Origin: Bin80 sp965203305
GTDB lineage: Bacteria; Bacteroidota; Rhodothermia; Rhodothermales; Bin80
Length of the DNA: 64,000 nucleotides
Direction of reading: 5' to 3'
Assembly (NCBI GenBank): GCA_965203305.1
Contig: OZ241874.1
Span: forward strand, 992,001-1,056,000
Part shown: one piece after another, positions 18,296 to 26,613 of the stretch
How the letters are laid out: each line of letters opens with the position of its first letter
Position numbering within the stretch: the first letter of the stretch is position 1
Notes under the pieces: generated by a model
What the model saw: only the letters and a program-made list of their open reading frames with translations
Databases searched by the model: none
What the model was told of the DNA's origin: nothing
Made by a program: the position numbers and the translations under genes

Positions 18296-18625
18296 TTAGT
18301 CAAGCCAATCTGCCACGCAAGAGTAATGACTCGCTGTCATACCTATCGTGATTACTTTCCCAACCACAACATAGTTGTCTGCCTCGGAGGAGCATCTACC
18401 ATTTGAATTGCTTGTCGTCTGCTCCATCCAGTCCGTAAACGTATCCAAGTGTCTTATCTGCTCATGAAAATACTTTTTGCTGCAGGGGGCCATCGGAGAG
18501 TACTGCCAATATCCTGCTATAATATCCCCGCCCCTCACTAACTCTCTGTACCTCTCAGAATCTGTTCCCATATTTGTATCCGTATTCCTCGCAAGGCTGT
18601 CCTCCTGTGAACCTTTTCCAGACAA
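18296..18625 (-). pseudogene. Truncated copy of the KYF-anchored ATPase (N-terminal fragment)
   Basis: This open frame of about 109 codons has no ATG at its start (TTG at 18625). Its middle reads YSPMAPCSKKYFHEQIRHL then DTFTDWMEQ, which parallels SPMENPIAKYFHGRADHL then KTFRKWMTR of the ATPase encoded 25 bp upstream on the same strand. The copy stops before the P-loop and diverges into unrelated sequence. It is therefore a decayed tandem duplicate rather than an independent gene. Confidence 0.65.
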
Positions 18626-18650
18626 ATCTTTCCTTATGCCCTGATTTTTC

Positions 18651-19835
18651 TCACGATCCGAAATCTTTTTTCGGAGGAAAGTGCTTCATCAGCCAGTCCC
18701 GCATGGACGGGATCGGAGCGGAATAGCCCCCTCTGTCGTTGTTATAATAAAATACACCCTTCTGCACAGACAGAAAAAATAACTCTCTCCCCCTCTCTGC
18801 TCCGTACTCCTTTACCAGTGAGTCCAGTATGTCGTCTTCCTCTAGGAACCCGTCCCTCGGAATCTCTGTCATGATCCTTGCAATGCTTCTCCGCTCTTGT
18901 GCCACAAATTTAAGTACCCGCCCCTCGTAGTATTTCCGACGGAGTTCCGCCCCGGCCGCGATTACAAGTCCTAACCCCTCTGAGTTCATTTCTCCCCCTG
19001 TTTCCTGGAGATGATCCACAGCCGCTTCTTTATAGGCATTAATGTGTTGGCCCCATCCGTGGGTCTCCTGCATGATTCTCTCCACCCAGGGCGTGACATC
19101 TCCCTTGGCTTTCCCTTCCTTCACGAGCCAGTCCGTGAGTATAGCCAGTTCATTCTCTTTTTTGAGTGCATGGAGTTCTATCAGGCATCCGTCCTTATGC
19201 CTAGATATGCCGAGATCATCAAAGATATCCGCCGTCTTGCCAAGTCCTCCTGCAAGCAGTATAACGGGGGTTCCCATTGTGCCCAGATGAATGCTTGAAA
19301 GTAAGGGGATAGTTACTTCTTTTTGTGCCTCAGGCAACACGCCGGGAATTCCCAGGTGTTGTGCTTCATCCAGAATGAGCAGGAGGGGAGCTTTCGCGCT
19401 CTCAAGTATCTTCTTGGTGTATACCTCGTTTTGTTTGATTGTGCCTCCTACCTTTGCAGTACCCATAGCTCCGCCTACCATGACACCAAGCTCCCCAAAA
19501 ATGTCTGTAAGCTTTACTTTCGTACTTTTTCCCAGATCATTGCGCAAGACATCAGGGTTCCACAGCGCATTCGTAGAAATAATCGCTGTTACCCATCCAG
19601 TTTCATGTGCAAGTTTCCTGCACTCATAGAGCAGGGCCGTTTTCCCTACACCTGGTGGCCCCTGCACCAGAAAACTGGTTCCCCGTTCCTGTTTTTCCGC
19701 CCGAGTCATCCATTTCCTGAAAGTCTTTAGATGGTCTGCTCTCCCATGAAAATACTTGGCTATGGGGTTCTCCATCGGGGAGACCCGCTCACCTGCAGGA
19801 GCGGATTTTTGTAAAAATTTCCATACGGGATACAT
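18651..19835 (-). CDS. AAA-family ATPase, KYF-anchored, possible C-terminal winged helix
   Basis: 394 residues. Walker A GPPGVGKT at 59-66 and Walker B LLLILDEA at 151-158 are intact, in the order expected for an AAA_16/AAA_22 (TniB/ORC-like) ATPase. An N-terminal KYFHGRADHLKTFRKW segment precedes the P-loop and is shared with two paralogues in this window. The C-terminal ~100 residues (DILDSLVKEYGAERGREL, GVFYYNNDRGGYSAPIPSMRDWL) look like a winged-helix or substrate-binding module. No transposase, TniQ, toxin or nuclease partner is adjacent. Function unknown; an NTP-dependent switch in a defence or mobile context is possible. Confidence 0.75.
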   Translation of the reverse strand: MYPVWKFLQKSAPAGERVSPMENPIAKYFHGRADHLKTFRKWMTRAEKQERGTSFLVQGPPGVGKTALLYECRKLAHETGWVTAIISTNALWNPDVLRNDLGKSTKVKLTDIFGELGVMVGGAMGTAKVGGTIKQNEVYTKKILESAKAPLLLILDEAQHLGIPGVLPEAQKEVTIPLLSSIHLGTMGTPVILLAGGLGKTADIFDDLGISRHKDGCLIELHALKKENELAILTDWLVKEGKAKGDVTPWVERIMQETHGWGQHINAYKEAAVDHLQETGGEMNSEGLGLVIAAGAELRRKYYEGRVLKFVAQERRSIARIMTEIPRDGFLEEDDILDSLVKEYGAERGRELFFLSVQKGVFYYNNDRGGYSAPIPSMRDWLMKHFPPKKDFGS

Positions 19836-20157
19836 CTTGTATTGACAGGTTCTTCTGTGTATGTCCCTGTGACAGGTAGCACTAAAAAATCGCTAGAATG
19901 TTCCCCTTCCCAGCAATTTAAACATGTAAACTGCCAGTGTGTGGGTTGATGAAGAAACGTTACGAGATGATCAGAAAAGGTATAGAGAGGCTCTGGAGAG
20001 TTGGGGGAAAGTCAATTGCAGAAACAGGCGGAAGCAAAAAATCGGTACTGAAACCTGATCCCGCAGCATTCATGAAAATCAGATCTCCTGCCTTCTGACG
20101 CGGGGGCAATGGTCAGACACCATATGCCATGTCTCCGGCACTGTCAAGAGGTATACC
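19836..20157. other. Gene-free stretch upstream of ATPase
   Basis: About 320 bp between the ATPase start and the end of the frameshifted membrane-protein gene, with no convincing gene, repeat or RNA. It presumably holds the ATPase promoter. Confidence 0.5.
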
Positions 20158-20486
20158 TTACACGAGAGCCATTGAAGACATGCCTGCCACCATAACGATT
20201 ACATACAGAACTAGACTTATAGCAAGACCTATCCAGGTCGCCTTGATCTGCTTCCCTTTTAAGACGTATCCGTCCGAACAGCCTCCATATAAGCTGTCAG
20301 GGGGGATACGCTGGTATGGTGGACTTGTGCCTTCCTGAGTCCACTCTGTGACCGAGGGGTGGTCGTGTTATCGGTCTGCGGGTTCCTCTGGCAGTCTGTT
20401 GTCTCTTCGTGATTCCATGCCGGGGATTTTTCCTGGAGGATGGAGTCGCTGTACTGGAAGCTGATCTTGGGTGGGGATGGATTCAA
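20158..20486 (-). pseudogene. Frameshifted small membrane-protein gene, N-terminus lost next to IS66
   Basis: Two overlapping minus-strand frames join into one plausible protein if one C is added to a C4 run (G4 on the plus strand, 20356-20359). The first frame reads PKISFQYSDSILQEK and on to DNTTTP. The second reads SVTEWTQEGTSPPYQRIPPD, a KGKQIKATW segment, and a C-terminal membrane helix WIGLAISLVLYVIVMVAGM before the stop at 20158. No ATG precedes it, and the frame is closed just upstream beside the IS66 transposase gene, so the 5' end may have been removed by that insertion. Family not recognised. Confidence 0.5.
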
Positions 20487-20551
20487 GAACAGTATTTATA
20501 TTTATGATGCATAAATTTGCATTTTAATATTTTATATTGTATATTTCCAGC

Positions 20552-22315
20552 ATGGAACGCATCGCTCCCATACTGTCCGAGCACGCCCCGCCCCAGGAGA
20601 TTCTGGAAGCTCTTCGGAAGAAGACCGCCGAGTGCGAGACCCTGCGAACAAAGTGCGAAGCCAGGGACCAGAAGATTGAGACCCTGGAGACAAAGTACAA
20701 GGGCAAAGACAGGGAATGCGAGACCCTGCGAACGAAGTGCGAAGCCAGAGACCGGGAGATTGAGACCTTGGAGGCAAAGTGCGAGATCCAAGACCGGGAG
20801 AGCAAGACCCTGCGGGCAAAGTGCGAGACCCAAGAGAAAAAGATCCAAGACTTGCGCAAAGAAATCCGCGCCCTCAAACAGGAGCTTGCCTTCATGAGAA
20901 GTCAGAAGTATCGACCGAAAAGCGATCGGCATGACTCCAGCCAGTTTGAGATGTTTCCAGATCAGGTCTCTGCCGCCGCCTGGCACGAGGTGGAGCGGAA
21001 AGAGGCGCGGAAGAAGACCGGGAAAAAGCGCGTCTATATGGGGAAAGAATCCTGGAAGGACGCAGGGCTGCCCGTAGAAACGGTCCGCATGGATCCCCCA
21101 GACAACCTTCCCCCCGATGCCAAACTCGTCGGGTATGTGGAGAGAGAAAAGCTGGCCCGCAAACCGGGACAGTTGTATGTCAAGCGCGAACTGTATCCGG
21201 TCTTTGCGAGGGAAGACGGCACGAAACTGTGCGAGGCGCCGTTGCCCACGGATCGCGGACTGCGCAAGTGCCGGGCGGATGAGAGCCTGCTGACCCATCT
21301 GGTGCTCTCCAAGTATCTCTATCACCTCCCGATTGAGCGGATCGTGAAGCAGCTGCATCTGGAATCTGGCGTACAGATTTCCAAGTCCACGGCAACGGAC
21401 TGGGTACACCTGGTGGCCTCCCGGCTGGATCGCCTGAACCATCCCCTGCGCATGGAAGTGCTGGCAGATGGCTATATTCAGGCAGACGAAACCCGCATTC
21501 TGGTGCAGGATCGGGCGAAAAGCAGGGCCAGTGGGACCTATCACAGGGGCTGGTATTTTTTCTATACCTGTCCCATCTCCAGACTGATCCTGGTGGATTA
21601 CCAGCCAACGCGTTCCCGGGCAGGGCCGACGGAAATGCTGGAGGGGTTCCGGGGAGAGTTGCAGACCGACGGCTATGCGGTCTACCATCAGTTTGGAAAA
21701 ATAGACGGGATTGAACTGTTCGCGTGCTGGGCACATGCCCGGCGGAAATTCAAGAATGCTCTGCGTGCCGAGGGAGAGAACTCCCCCCAGGCGGAACAGG
21801 CTGTGGTGCTGATTCAGCATCTGTATGCGGTGGAGGACGAGCTCCGCGAGCAGGGGGCAGACGCTGCGGAGCGGGAGCGGGTGCGCCAGGAGCAGTCCGT
21901 CCCCCTCCTGCAGGTGCTGGAAGCCCTCCTGCGAGAACACACCGGGGACAATGACACCTTCTGGTTCAGAGCCGTGCGCTACACCCTGAGGCTATGGGAT
22001 CGCCTGAGCGGCTTCACCCGCAATGGACGCGTGGAGATTGACAACAATCTCGTGGAGAACCGGGTTCGTCCCATTGCGCTGGGACGCAAGAACTACCTGT
22101 TTGCCGGCTCGCATGCGGCCGCCGCCAATGCAGCCACGATCTACGCTCTGCTCGGGATTTGCCAACTCCATGAGGTCCATCCGCAGGAGTGGCTGATGGA
22201 AATCCTGAGGCGCGTGGAAAGCACGCCTGACGAAGAGCTCCACACGCTGCTGCCTCATCACTGGAAGGCGACCCGGCAGAAAGAGAAACAAGTGCCACTC
22301 GCCAAGGCAGCATAG
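20552..22315 (+). CDS. IS66-family transposase (TnpC) with expanded N-terminal coiled coil
   Basis: 587 residues from the ATG at 20552. The DDE catalytic core is visible: YIQADETR (first Asp), LQTDGYAVYH (second Asp) and EIDNNLVENRVRPIALGRKN (Glu), followed by the IS66 C-terminal YALLGICQLHEV motif. The first 110 residues are a long coiled coil built from repeats of a CETLRTKCEARD...IETLE unit, making the protein longer than typical IS66 TnpC. The usual IS66 accessory genes tnpA and tnpB are absent and I could not find terminal inverted repeats, so this may be a reduced or dead element. It abuts a truncated gene on its left. Confidence 0.9.
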   Translation: MERIAPILSEHAPPQEILEALRKKTAECETLRTKCEARDQKIETLETKYKGKDRECETLRTKCEARDREIETLEAKCEIQDRESKTLRAKCETQEKKIQDLRKEIRALKQELAFMRSQKYRPKSDRHDSSQFEMFPDQVSAAAWHEVERKEARKKTGKKRVYMGKESWKDAGLPVETVRMDPPDNLPPDAKLVGYVEREKLARKPGQLYVKRELYPVFAREDGTKLCEAPLPTDRGLRKCRADESLLTHLVLSKYLYHLPIERIVKQLHLESGVQISKSTATDWVHLVASRLDRLNHPLRMEVLADGYIQADETRILVQDRAKSRASGTYHRGWYFFYTCPISRLILVDYQPTRSRAGPTEMLEGFRGELQTDGYAVYHQFGKIDGIELFACWAHARRKFKNALRAEGENSPQAEQAVVLIQHLYAVEDELREQGADAAERERVRQEQSVPLLQVLEALLREHTGDNDTFWFRAVRYTLRLWDRLSGFTRNGRVEIDNNLVENRVRPIALGRKNYLFAGSHAAAANAATIYALLGICQLHEVHPQEWLMEILRRVESTPDEELHTLLPHHWKATRQKEKQVPLAKAA

Positions 22316-22559
22316 CCTCCCCCCGCGAGAACGACACGGGATCCGAAACTGCCTCCTGGTTCCCGCCAAAAAAGCAGGACGCACCCGGCAGTCCGCAGAC
22401 CCGCACAGAACAGGACAACAAGAATCACAAACGGCAACGCACAGAACCTCTCTGCCTTCAGAACCCCGGATCCCCTCACAGAATGTGCCCGCAGGAGGGC
22501 ACCAGCACTAGACAGGGGCGTATGCCAAAATACAGGGGGAAACAGGGCTGTTCGGATGC

Positions 22560-22775
22560 TTACTTTAAGACCTCAACATAGGCTTTCTCAAGAAGATACC
22601 GGTCCTCCCCGTCATATTCAGATGCCAGTCTGATGGGTGCCTTGGGGGATCGCAGATATACAATCAGTATTCCAATCAGACCAAGGAAAAATCCGATAAA
22701 ATACCATCCAGTTACGGAGGCATGTTCCCCTTCTGATTTGGCTCTGGAAATGATGGAGTGCCTTTCAGTTGACAT
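22560..22775 (-). CDS. Small single-pass membrane protein, unknown
   Basis: 71 residues with a central membrane segment GWYFIGFFLGLIGILIVYL followed by RSPKAP and an acidic C-terminal tail (EYDGEDRYLLEKAYVEVLK). ATG start at 22775. It lies 19 bp downstream of pnuC on the same strand and may be the last gene of that transcript. I do not recognise a named family. The 244 bp downstream, up to the IS66 transposase, contain only a GTGCCC/GGGCAC hairpin at 22486-22503. Confidence 0.65.
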   Translation of the reverse strand: MSTERHSIISRAKSEGEHASVTGWYFIGFFLGLIGILIVYLRSPKAPIRLASEYDGEDRYLLEKAYVEVLK

Positions 22776-22794
22776 AAGATGGTCCTGTTAGCTA

Positions 22795-23421
22795 TTATCG
22801 TGAGCAAGATGTGCCGCAATATACAACATCTGGAGATTTTTTGGTTCCAGCAGATGCCTCAAGATATGATCTGCGCCATGCAATATATCCGCTGGTGGCT
22901 AGTCCCAGGTATAACGCATACAAGAAAAGTGTAAAGTAAAGCTCCGTCACGAGATAGAGTCCTACATAAATTGCATCCGTAACGATCCAGACAGTCCAGC
23001 TCTCAAGAATCTTTCGTGCCGCCATCCAGCTGGCAATGATGCTTAGTGTAGTCGTTATCCCTTCAAGCAGTGGATAGTCCGATTCCGTAATGTGTTCAAG
23101 AGCAAGTGCAAACCCGGTGGTGCCGAGAACCGTGAGCAGGAATAGCACTAGTCCAGTATGTCTTTGGAGCCGAGTGACCAGCAGAGTCCCGCCTTCAGGT
23201 CCACCCGTTAGCCATGAGTGCCATCCATAGACAGAGATTCCAATGAATAGCCCCTGTAACAGCATTGTGGTGTATAGACGGGCATCTAAGAAGACAATCC
23301 CGAAAAGAATACTGCTCAGAATTGCGGTGGGCCATGTCCAGATATTCTGCCGAACATTCAGCCATACGCACAGAATACCCGTGAGTACCGCGATACTTTC
23401 CAGGAGCGTATCCCAGTTCAT
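22795..23421 (-). CDS. pnuC: PnuC-type nicotinamide riboside transporter
   Basis: 208 residues, about seven predicted membrane helices. It opens with an ESIAVLTGILCVWLNVRQNIWTWPTAI helix whose W-rich end is typical of PnuC. It also has the internal YGWHSW motif, a second WxxW-like region (ESWTVWIVTDAIYVGLYL) and the ending LYALYLGLATSGYIAWRRS. PnuC proteins carry nicotinamide riboside (or thiamine in PnuT) by facilitated diffusion for NAD synthesis. Its start overlaps the stop of the FG-GAP gene (ATGA). nadC lies 5 kb away in the same orientation but in a separate overlap group. Confidence 0.88.
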   Translation of the reverse strand: MNWDTLLESIAVLTGILCVWLNVRQNIWTWPTAILSSILFGIVFLDARLYTTMLLQGLFIGISVYGWHSWLTGGPEGGTLLVTRLQRHTGLVLFLLTVLGTTGFALALEHITESDYPLLEGITTTLSIIASWMAARKILESWTVWIVTDAIYVGLYLVTELYFTLFLYALYLGLATSGYIAWRRSYLEASAGTKKSPDVVYCGTSCSR

Positions 23422-24605
23422 GGGATCTGGATGATATAGGCCTTGCCCACATCCGCACTGCCGGCTGCACCAATCAGAGCCGTCCTGCCATGCAAGTCAA
23501 TGGAACTCCCGAAGGAAGACTCACCAATGTCAAGGATTCCCTGATAGTGCCACTGCCCGTCACGGCGTGCATAGATGTATACCACACGATCCACATTGAA
23601 ATCCAGCCGTAGCTGCTCATCATAGCCAACGACCAAAGCACGGTCTTCATACAATGCCACTTCGGTTCCGAAGGCACCTTTTCGGTAAGGGGAAGGGGGA
23701 GATAGCGTAGCGGTTTTGATCCAGTTTCCTGTAGAGTCCCGTGCAAACAGGATGGCTTCGCCGGATTCACGAGATCCGCCCCGGGACTGTCCAACGATCA
23801 GCTCATTCCCGTACAGATCAAGCGAAATAAAAAAATCCCGGATGCCCTCCAGTCGGGCAACCTCGGACCAGGATTCATCCTGATCAAATTCAAACAGGTG
23901 AACGGATCCTGTACGCTGACGGAAATAGCCGTTGCTGGCCACTGCCAGGATATCCATATACAGGGTTGCATTCCCGCCAAAGATGCCTCTTCCGGTCGTG
24001 CCAGATCCGGTCAGCCTGTGTGCCAGGGTCCAGGTACTGGCATTCTTTTCGTACAGATAGATCACTCCATCCTTCTCATTGCCGGAGGATGGATCTCCGC
24101 CGGTTGTGAAGAGCGCACGGTTGTGATGTACAGCAATGGCGGTTCCTGCTGCGCCTTCATTTTGAGAATTGCCCCTGTTGGTCAGGCGTTCTGTCTGCTC
24201 CCACTTTCCCGTATCCGTCATCCCGTATACATAGACAGCATTGGAACGCTCGTTGGCGAAGAATTCCTGGCTGGCTGCTACGAGAGCAGTGCGCCCGTGA
24301 AGTGCAACTTTCCTCCCGAATGCAAGCCCCTGCTCGCAATCCCTGGGGACAAGCCTCGCAGTTTGCCTCCACTGTCCTGTAGAATCAGCAAATTCGTAAA
24401 TGTACGCAGCACCGCCTCCGGTATCACAGGATTTTTCCCCGCTTGCCCCGACAATCGCTCGCTGCCCATCCAGGGCCACAGAGGTCCCAAAATAATTTCC
24501 GCGGGTAGTGTCGGCATAGGGCAGTTTTGTAATCTGCCCCAATGCGCCAAATGCAACGCTGAATCCACAGAAAAGAGCTGTTGTGAATTTCCAGGAGCTG
24601 CTCAT
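23418..24605 (-). CDS. Exported FG-GAP repeat protein (integrin-alpha-like propeller)
   Basis: 395 residues with a signal peptide (SSSWKFTTALFCGFSVAFGALGQ). Repeats of the FG-GAP type with the consensus YFGTSVALDGQRAIVGA, AFGRKVALHGRTALVAA and SFGSSIDLHGRTALIGA recur about every 60 residues, making a seven-bladed propeller. Each repeat couples to a description-like strand (AYIYEF, AVYVYG, VIYLYE). It lacks the Ca-binding DxDGDG loops of the CRTAC1-like proteins in this window, so it belongs to a different subgroup. It overlaps pnuC by 4 nt; any functional link is unclear. Confidence 0.85.
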   Translation of the reverse strand: MSSSWKFTTALFCGFSVAFGALGQITKLPYADTTRGNYFGTSVALDGQRAIVGASGEKSCDTGGGAAYIYEFADSTGQWRQTARLVPRDCEQGLAFGRKVALHGRTALVAASQEFFANERSNAVYVYGMTDTGKWEQTERLTNRGNSQNEGAAGTAIAVHHNRALFTTGGDPSSGNEKDGVIYLYEKNASTWTLAHRLTGSGTTGRGIFGGNATLYMDILAVASNGYFRQRTGSVHLFEFDQDESWSEVARLEGIRDFFISLDLYGNELIVGQSRGGSRESGEAILFARDSTGNWIKTATLSPPSPYRKGAFGTEVALYEDRALVVGYDEQLRLDFNVDRVVYIYARRDGQWHYQGILDIGESSFGSSIDLHGRTALIGAAGSADVGKAYIIQIP

Positions 24606-24615
24606 CTATTTTGCT

Positions 24616-26613
24616 TCATGGTGAAGAGTCCATGAGTGCCTCCCATTTCGCATATAAATCTTCCAGCTCCTTTTCAATTGCCGTATAGGTGATGCTTGCT
24701 TCCCGTGAACGCACCGGGTCCGAGTAGACATTCGGGTCTGCCATCAGTTTTTCTGCCTCCTGTTTGCGCTTTTCTGCCTCTGCGATGGTTGTTTCTGCTT
24801 CTTCACACAGCCATTGCCGCTGGTGATCCGTGAGCTCGTCGGCCCGGGACTGCCCATTTCTCTTTGCTTCACGGTATGCACGATTCCGTGCCTCTGCCTC
24901 CCGTCGTTTCTCCTCCTTGGTCTTGGGGCCTCCTGATCGGGTGCGGGGTTTAGGGACTGATCTGTGCAGACTCGCTGGATCCTGTGTGACTTTTTGCAGA
25001 GAGCCATGATCCAGTGCCCACTGGTATTCCGAGTAGGTTCCTTCATATGTGCGTACTCCCCGCTCCCCCACATGCCAGACTACATTGGCTACATGATCCA
25101 GAAAGTGCCTGTCATGGCTGACGACCACAAAGGTGCCGCTGTATTGCTGAAGTGCCTCAATCAGTACCTTGATGGACTGGATATCCAGGTGATTTGTCGG
25201 TTCGTCCAGGATTAGAAAATTCGCCGGGTTCACGAGGGTACGGGCAAGTGCCAGGCGGCTTTTCTCGCCCCCGGAAAGTGCGTGCACCGGCTTGAATACG
25301 TCATCTCCGGTGAACAGGAAGGCACCAAGAAGAGTGCGAAGATATACCTCTTCGTGTCCGACAGCTTCCCTCTGGATCGACTCCAGTACAGTATCTGTCG
25401 CTGTCAGCGCATCTGCGTGGTGCTGGGCAAAAAAGCGCACATGGACATTGTGGCCGTCTTTCCGTGTTCCTGTGACAGGTTCGCTCCCGTGGAGTATTCT
25501 GGACAGAGTTGACTTTCCAGCTCCGTTCTTGCCAATGAGAGCGATTTTTTGTCCTCGACTGATTTCAAGGGGGCCTGCCTGGTGAAATACCTGTACGTCA
25601 GGCCCATCTGTGCCGGGATATATCTTGGAGAATTGACTGAGTGAAAGGACGGTACGGCCAGAGGGCTTTGGGGCAGGAAACCGGATACGAATCTGTGCAT
25701 CGGGAGACTCAGGTGGAGGAAGACGCTCCAGCTTCTCAAGGTGCTTGATCCGGCTTTGTACTTGCCTAGCTTTTGAGGCCTTGTATCGGAACCGTGCAAT
25801 AAATCGCTCAGCCTGCTGAATTTCGCGCTGCTGGTTTTCATACGCAGCCTGTTCCAGAACATGTCTCTTCTCCCGCTCTGCCAGAAAGTAGTCATAATTG
25901 CCCGCATACTCCGTTACACGGCCGCGGTAAAGATGGGCAACTGTATCAATCATCCGGTTCAGGAAGTACCGGTCATGCGAAACCAGAATGACTGTTCCCG
26001 AATAGTTTTTCAGGTACTTTTCCAGCCAGTCAATACTCAGAATATCCAGATGATTTGTCGGCTCGTCAAGCAGTAACACATCCGGTTTCTGGAGCAGGAT
26101 ATGTGCCAGTGCCACTCGCATTCGGTAGCCACCGGAGAGGGTCTCCACCGCCCGGTGAAGGTCATCTGTTGCAAATCCGAGGCCTTCCAGGACGGCTTCC
26201 GCTCGTGCCTGCGCGGAGTGTGCTCCCTGAACGGCCAGCCGCTCGTGAATGAGTGCCAGTTCTTTCAGAATCTTCTCGTGACTGAGTACAGGGTTTTCCA
26301 GGGCCTGGGTCAGTTCTTCTTCGCGAGTCTGCAGATCCCTGATCGCATCAAATGCGGTCAGGGTCTCCTCTATGACGGATCTGCCATGTGTGATGTCCTG
26401 CACATCCTGACTCAGGTATCCTACGGAGCCGGAGTATGCGATTTTCCCGGTGTCCGGTTCCAGCTGTCCATCAATTACACGCAGCAGTGTTGTTTTTCCT
26501 GCTCCGTTGGGACCAATCAGTCCAATACGTTTCCCGTCACCAACGGTCCAGGTCAGTTCCTCAAGGATGGGATTCCCCCCGAGCGCCACCGCGATATTCT
26601 GTAGCTGAATCAA
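24616..26613 (-). CDS. ABC-F family ATPase (Uup/YheS-like), soluble
   Basis: 665 residues. Two ABC domains in one chain without membrane helices: Walker A GPNGAGKTT and signature LSGGYRMRVA with LLLDEPTNHLD in the first; GKNGAGKST and LSGGEKSRLALA with LILDEPTNHLD in the second. A charged linker lies between (about 240-310) and a C-terminal coiled coil (about 570-660). ABC-F proteins act on the ribosome (translation factor or antibiotic protection). The start is TTG at 26613, giving MIQLQN as expected for the family; it overlaps the preceding stop by 3 nt (TTGA), indicating translational coupling with the sugar transferase gene. Confidence 0.93.
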   Translation of the reverse strand: MIQLQNIAVALGGNPILEELTWTVGDGKRIGLIGPNGAGKTTLLRVIDGQLEPDTGKIAYSGSVGYLSQDVQDITHGRSVIEETLTAFDAIRDLQTREEELTQALENPVLSHEKILKELALIHERLAVQGAHSAQARAEAVLEGLGFATDDLHRAVETLSGGYRMRVALAHILLQKPDVLLLDEPTNHLDILSIDWLEKYLKNYSGTVILVSHDRYFLNRMIDTVAHLYRGRVTEYAGNYDYFLAEREKRHVLEQAAYENQQREIQQAERFIARFRYKASKARQVQSRIKHLEKLERLPPPESPDAQIRIRFPAPKPSGRTVLSLSQFSKIYPGTDGPDVQVFHQAGPLEISRGQKIALIGKNGAGKSTLSRILHGSEPVTGTRKDGHNVHVRFFAQHHADALTATDTVLESIQREAVGHEEVYLRTLLGAFLFTGDDVFKPVHALSGGEKSRLALARTLVNPANFLILDEPTNHLDIQSIKVLIEALQQYSGTFVVVSHDRHFLDHVANVVWHVGERGVRTYEGTYSEYQWALDHGSLQKVTQDPASLHRSVPKPRTRSGGPKTKEEKRREAEARNRAYREAKRNGQSRADELTDHQRQWLCEEAETTIAEAEKRKQEAEKLMADPNVYSDPVRSREASITYTAIEKELEDLYAKWEALMDSSP

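Noticed and set aside
18651..19835. TniB subunit of a Tn7/Tn5053-like transposon
   Set aside because: Only the AAA fold is shared; there is no TniA-type integrase, TniQ or transposon end nearby.
20620..20880. CRISPR-like direct repeats
   Set aside because: The periodic DNA repeats encode the coiled coil of the IS66 transposase in frame and lack unique equal-length spacers.
20483..21940. 485-codon minus-strand frame opposite the IS66 transposase
   Set aside because: It is the mirror of a GC-biased coding gene; it has no family motif and the plus strand has the intact DDE motifs.
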